NCBI GenBank assembly: GCA_009916335.1
Contig: SAAR01000133.1
Span: 1-9,105 of the forward strand
Length of the DNA: 9,105 nucleotides
DNA from: Erysipelotrichia bacterium
Lineage (GTDB): Bacteria; Bacillota_I; Bacilli_A; Erysipelotrichales; Erysipelotrichaceae
Direction of reading: 5' to 3'
Position numbers and translations under genes: made by a program. The notes beneath the pieces are model-generated. The model saw only the letters and a list, made by a program, of their open reading frames with translations, ran no database searches and was not told the DNA's origin. Numbering within the stretch: the stretch's first letter is position 1; the number at the start of each line of letters is the position of its first letter. Below are positions 6,909 to 9,105 of this stretch, piece after piece.

Positions 6909-6938
6909 TTTTTTCGCATTATTTTTTTCACTTTTTTT
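6899..6938. repeat. Near-duplicate A-tract boxes upstream of the peptidase promoter
   Basis: Two near copies of a T-run/CAC/T-run block (6899-6914 and 6921-6938) lie with CAC cores 23 bp apart, about two helical turns. The first overlaps the -35 box. They may give curved DNA or paired protein sites; low complexity makes chance likely. Confidence 0.45.
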
Positions 6939-6971
6939 ATGTGTATTTTATTACTTTTATTTTTCAGTTAA

Positions 6972-7007
6972 AAAAGACATGCTTAGTATTCTCTAAACAT
7001 GTCTTTT
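6972..7007 (-). terminator. Strong terminator of the purine permease gene
   Basis: Positions 6972-6986 pair with 6993-7007: a 15-bp stem with one G-T pair and a 6-base loop, followed on the minus strand by a T-run (the stem end plus 6971). It lies 34 bp after the permease stop and is the strongest terminator in the window. Confidence 0.92.
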
Positions 7008-7041
7008 CATCATTTATGTAATGTATAATGTTCTCTAATGC

Positions 7042-8379
7042 TTATAATAAAGTTAAAGAGTAGAAATAGAAGATAAAGATAATATCTAATACCCAAATAA
7101 TAATATTTACATCTTTTGCTTTTCCTGAAGCTACCATAGCTACACCATAAGCGATAAATCCTAATGCAATCCCATTAGAGATAGAGTAAGTTAAAATCAT
7201 AGCGATGATTGTAATAAATCCAGCTGTTGCAAACACGAAGTTATCCCAGTCAACACCACCTAATTGTTGTGCCATTAAGATACCAACAACAACTAAAGCA
7301 GGAGCTGTAACCGCGTTTGTTGCCATAGATAATACGATTGGTGAAATAAAGATTGCTAAAAGGAATAATACACCAGTTGTTACTGCTGTTAAACCACTTC
7401 TACCACCAACTTCTACACCTGATGTTGATTCTACAAAGGAAGTAACTGTTGATGTCCCTAAAGCAGCACCAGCCACTGTACCAATAGCATCTGCTAATAA
7501 TGCTTTTTCAGCATTTTCTAATTCCCCTTTTTCGTTGATTAAACCACAACGATTACCGATAGCAACTAATGTTCCAGCAGTATCGAAGAAGTCGACGAAT
7601 AAGAATGAGAAAATAACAATAAAACAGTTGAATGGATCAGAGAATAAATCGCTGAATCCTTCTGTGAATGATCCTAATGTCTGCATTGAGAAATCACTTG
7701 TAATGGCTCCACCTTCTGGTAATGTAGGCATACCAGCAATATCGAATGTCATACCACATACTAAACCAACAACAGCAGTAATTACCATTCCCACAAATAC
7801 TGCAGCAGGTACTTTTTTTGCAACTAATGCAATCGTTAATAAAATACCAAATACAGCTAACAATACTGTAGGTTCACTTAAGCTTCCTAATGTTACAAAT
7901 GTAGAAGCACTAGATGCAACAATACCAGCATTTTTTAATCCTACAAAAGCAATAAAGAAACCAATTCCAGCCCCAATTGCTAATTTCAACTGTTGAGGAA
8001 TTGAGTTGATAATCATCTTACGAATTCCTGTTACAGAAATTAATAAGAAGATAACTCCTGATACAAAGACTGCAGCTAAAGCAGCTTGCCATGTGTGTCC
8101 CATTCCTAAGACAACTGTATAAGCAAATAATGCATTTACACCCATACCTGGAGCTAATGCCACTGGATAGTTAGCAAGCACTCCCATAATAATAGATGCT
8201 AATCCTGCAGAAATAGCAGTTGCCATAAATACAGAATGTGCGTCCATTCCAGCATCTCCTAAAATACTAGGGTTAACTGCTAAAATGTAAGCCATCGCTA
8301 AGAATGTTGTAATCCCAGCAATAATTTCTGTTTTAACGCTTGTTTGTTTAGCGTTAAGTTTAAACAATTTTTCTAACAT
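7042..8379 (-). CDS. NCS2-family purine permease (AzgA/PbuG type)
   Basis: This 445-residue integral membrane protein has about 12-14 hydrophobic segments. It imports purine bases (adenine, guanine or hypoxanthine), probably by proton symport, for salvage. AzgA-type signatures are APGMGVNALFAYTVV (76-90), DFFDTAGTL (263-271), and TSFVES..GVEVGGRSGL (313-330). It starts MLEKLFKLNA, as homologues do. GAGAGAGG ends 7 bases before ATG 8379, and the promoter lies just upstream. The frame is open back to an ATG at 8466, but those 29 codons cover the promoter and read unlike the family. The last ~20 residues are hydrophobic and end SLTLL. Which base it prefers cannot be told from sequence. It is a single-gene unit; guaA, elsewhere in the window, works in the same purine economy. 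Confidence 0.95.
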   Translation of the reverse strand: MLEKLFKLNAKQTSVKTEIIAGITTFLAMAYILAVNPSILGDAGMDAHSVFMATAISAGLASIIMGVLANYPVALAPGMGVNALFAYTVVLGMGHTWQAALAAVFVSGVIFLLISVTGIRKMIINSIPQQLKLAIGAGIGFFIAFVGLKNAGIVASSASTFVTLGSLSEPTVLLAVFGILLTIALVAKKVPAAVFVGMVITAVVGLVCGMTFDIAGMPTLPEGGAITSDFSMQTLGSFTEGFSDLFSDPFNCFIVIFSFLFVDFFDTAGTLVAIGNRCGLINEKGELENAEKALLADAIGTVAGAALGTSTVTSFVESTSGVEVGGRSGLTAVTTGVLFLLAIFISPIVLSMATNAVTAPALVVVGILMAQQLGGVDWDNFVFATAGFITIIAMILTYSISNGIALGFIAYGVAMVASGKAKDVNIIIWVLDIIFIFYFYSLTLL

Positions 8380-8386
8380 TTTTTTA

Positions 8387-8394
8387 CCTCTCTC
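8387..8394 (-). promoter_or_regulatory. Ribosome binding site deciding the permease start
   Basis: GAGAGAGG on the minus strand ends 7 bases before ATG 8379 and lies downstream of the promoter, which rules out the longer start at 8466. Confidence 0.8.
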
Positions 8395-8406
8395 TTTAAA
8401 AAAAAC

Positions 8407-8420
8407 GTTATCATTATAAC
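8407..8420. repeat. Palindrome over the permease -10 box
   Basis: GTTAT (8407-8411) and ATAAC (8416-8420) flank CATT, giving a hyphenated palindrome that contains the -10 hexamer and reaches towards the transcription start. A repressor bound here would block the promoter; this is inference. Confidence 0.45.
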
Positions 8421-8441
8421 AATAAATCCCATACAAAGCAA
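8413..8441 (-). promoter_or_regulatory. Strong promoter of the purine permease gene
   Basis: TTGCTT (8441-8436) and TATAAT (8418-8413) on the minus strand are exactly 17 bp apart, with TG one base before the -10, making it extended. The start of transcription should be near 8406. The leader of about 27 bases leaves no room for a purine riboswitch. Confidence 0.8.
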
Positions 8442-8449
8442 TTAGGAAT

Positions 8450-8474
8450 ACGCAAGAATTGTGCATAAACGCAA
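8450..8474. repeat. Direct repeats upstream of the permease promoter
   Basis: ACGCAA occurs at 8450-8455 and 8469-8474, 19 bp apart (TTGCGT on the minus strand), just upstream of the -35. The spacing of nearly two helical turns fits sites on one face of the DNA for a dimeric activator. The regulator is unknown. Confidence 0.4.
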
Positions 8475-8504
8475 TATATTGTAAAAAATATTCAAAAAAT
8501 TAAT

Positions 8505-8545
8505 AAAAAATCCTATCTAACGCTTATTTACGCTAGTATAGGATT
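8505..8545 (-). terminator. Terminator of the ridA operon
   Basis: Positions 8538-8545 pair with 8509-8516 (8 bp). After a single bulged base, 8531-8536 pairs with 8517-8522 (6 bp, one G-T), leaving an 8-base loop. On the minus strand a T-run follows (8510-8505). It lies 23 bp after the ridA stop. Confidence 0.88.
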
Positions 8546-8568
8546 AATTTAACATATTCTTTTTGGGC

Positions 8569-9042
8569 TTAGTGGCAACCTCCACAGCAACCATCATCAC
8601 AATCACCTTCACTATGACAGCCACCACATTGTTGGTTTTCCATCTGTTGTTCATACACTAAAGTATCTAAAACAATACACTCAATTTCTACTTTTGCATC
8701 TTTAGGTAATCTTGCAACCTCTACGCAACTTCTAGCAGGATATACACCATCAAAGTAACTTCCATATACCTCATTTACTTTATTAAAGTCATTTAAATCA
8801 CTAACAAAAACTGTTGTTTTTACGACATGCTTGTAATCTAACTCCATCTCTGCCAATAAGTAACCAATATTTTGCATGGCTTTATGTGTTTGTTCAACAA
8901 CATCATCACTGACTAAGTTTCCTTCAGCATCCATTCCTAACTGTCCTGATAAAAACACAAAATCTCCTAATTTAACAGCTGGTGAGTAAGGTCCAATCGC
9001 CTTAGGTCCTTTTTCACTTTCTACTTTTTTTAAAAATTGCAT
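8569..9042 (-). CDS. ridA: RidA-family enamine/imine deaminase with a Cys-rich C-terminal tail
   Basis: RidA hydrolyses reactive 2-aminoacrylate and related enamines, made by PLP enzymes such as serine/threonine dehydratases, to 2-keto acids in the cytosol; it works as a trimer. Residues 1-128 are the whole family fold: IGPYSPA (16-22), LSGQLG (31-36), catalytic Arg104 in YPARSCVEV, and Glu121 in VEIEC. Beyond the usual end (about 126-128 residues) is a 29-residue tail with six Cys (139, 142, 148, 152, 153, 156) and two His (143, 157), containing CGGCH twice. This looks like a metal-binding tag. GGAGG lies 7 bases before the ATG. The gene follows another by 21 bp, probably as the last gene of an operon. 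Confidence 0.94.
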   Translation of the reverse strand: MQFLKKVESEKGPKAIGPYSPAVKLGDFVFLSGQLGMDAEGNLVSDDVVEQTHKAMQNIGYLLAEMELDYKHVVKTTVFVSDLNDFNKVNEVYGSYFDGVYPARSCVEVARLPKDAKVEIECIVLDTLVYEQQMENQQCGGCHSEGDCDDGCCGGCH

Positions 9043-9063
9043 ATTTTTTCCTCCATATCTTTA

Positions 9064-9105
9064 TTATTCATCTTCTTCAGGTGCCGTATACACACAAATT
9101 TCAGC
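9064..9105 (-). CDS. C-terminal end of an unidentified gene (partial)
   Basis: An open frame enters from the right edge and ends AEICVYTAPEEDE then TAA. Thirteen residues are too few to name it; the acidic end suggests a soluble protein. The stop is 21 bp before the ridA start with no terminator between, so the two are probably co-transcribed. Confidence 0.6.
   Translation of the reverse strand, partial: AEICVYTAPEEDE

Noticed and set aside
6800..7021. Plus-strand 73-codon open frame
   Set aside because: It overlaps the peptidase start, its promoter and the permease terminator, and is Phe-rich low-complexity translation of T-tracts.
7205..7996. A 263-codon open frame on the plus strand
   Set aside because: It lies wholly antisense to the purine permease, whose motifs are intact. 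Its translation is Thr/Pro/Ala/Asn-rich with no domain, and it has no suitable ribosome binding site.
8380..8466. Longer permease start at ATG 8466
   Set aside because: The extra 29 codons run through a near-consensus promoter and the inner ATG has a good ribosome binding site and a family-typical N-terminus.

Overview
The window looks like a chromosomal segment of a low-GC Gram-positive bacterium (Bacillota). The DNA is AT-rich, ribosome binding sites are GGAGG-type, and transcription ends in hairpins followed by T-runs. Gene content (GuaA, an AzgA/PbuG-type NCS2 purine permease, a cytosolic S9 peptidase, RidA with a Cys-rich tail) would fit a gut Erysipelotrichia-like lineage, but that placement is inference. 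Every supported gene is on the minus strand, so transcription runs from high to low coordinates.

Right to left in transcription order: the last 13 codons of an unidentified gene (9064-9105) lie 21 bp ahead of ridA (8569-9042), probably in one operon that ends at a hairpin at 8505-8545. A purine permease (7042-8379) follows with its own strong promoter and a 15-bp-stem terminator. An S9 prolyl-oligopeptidase/acylaminoacyl-peptidase-like enzyme (4882-6852) follows, again as a single unit. guaA (1358-2899) makes GMP, and the permease imports purine bases, so the two serve the same pool from separate transcripts. I see no purine riboswitch before either gene.

Between the peptidase and guaA lies a more AT-rich insert (about 2980-4836) with long non-coding flanks. 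It holds a two-gene cassette: a zinc-ribbon protein with three membrane segments (3998-4360), and, 6 bp later, a YhfC-type glutamic intramembrane protease homologue (3237-3991). The second gene's reading frame is interrupted at a run of eight A's. One extra A, or a -1 ribosomal slip on an in-phase A-AAA-AAA heptamer, restores a 251-residue protein. The reading frame beyond the run is intact, but the catalytic His of the GHGGxE motif is Tyr. This is the most interesting item in the window.

The left end is accessory: an orphan RhuM-family gene (168-1154) with a 9-bp tandem repeat at its promoter, then the edge of what looks like an IS3-family insertion sequence running off the window (1-94). 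No tRNA, rRNA, CRISPR array or replication origin was seen.
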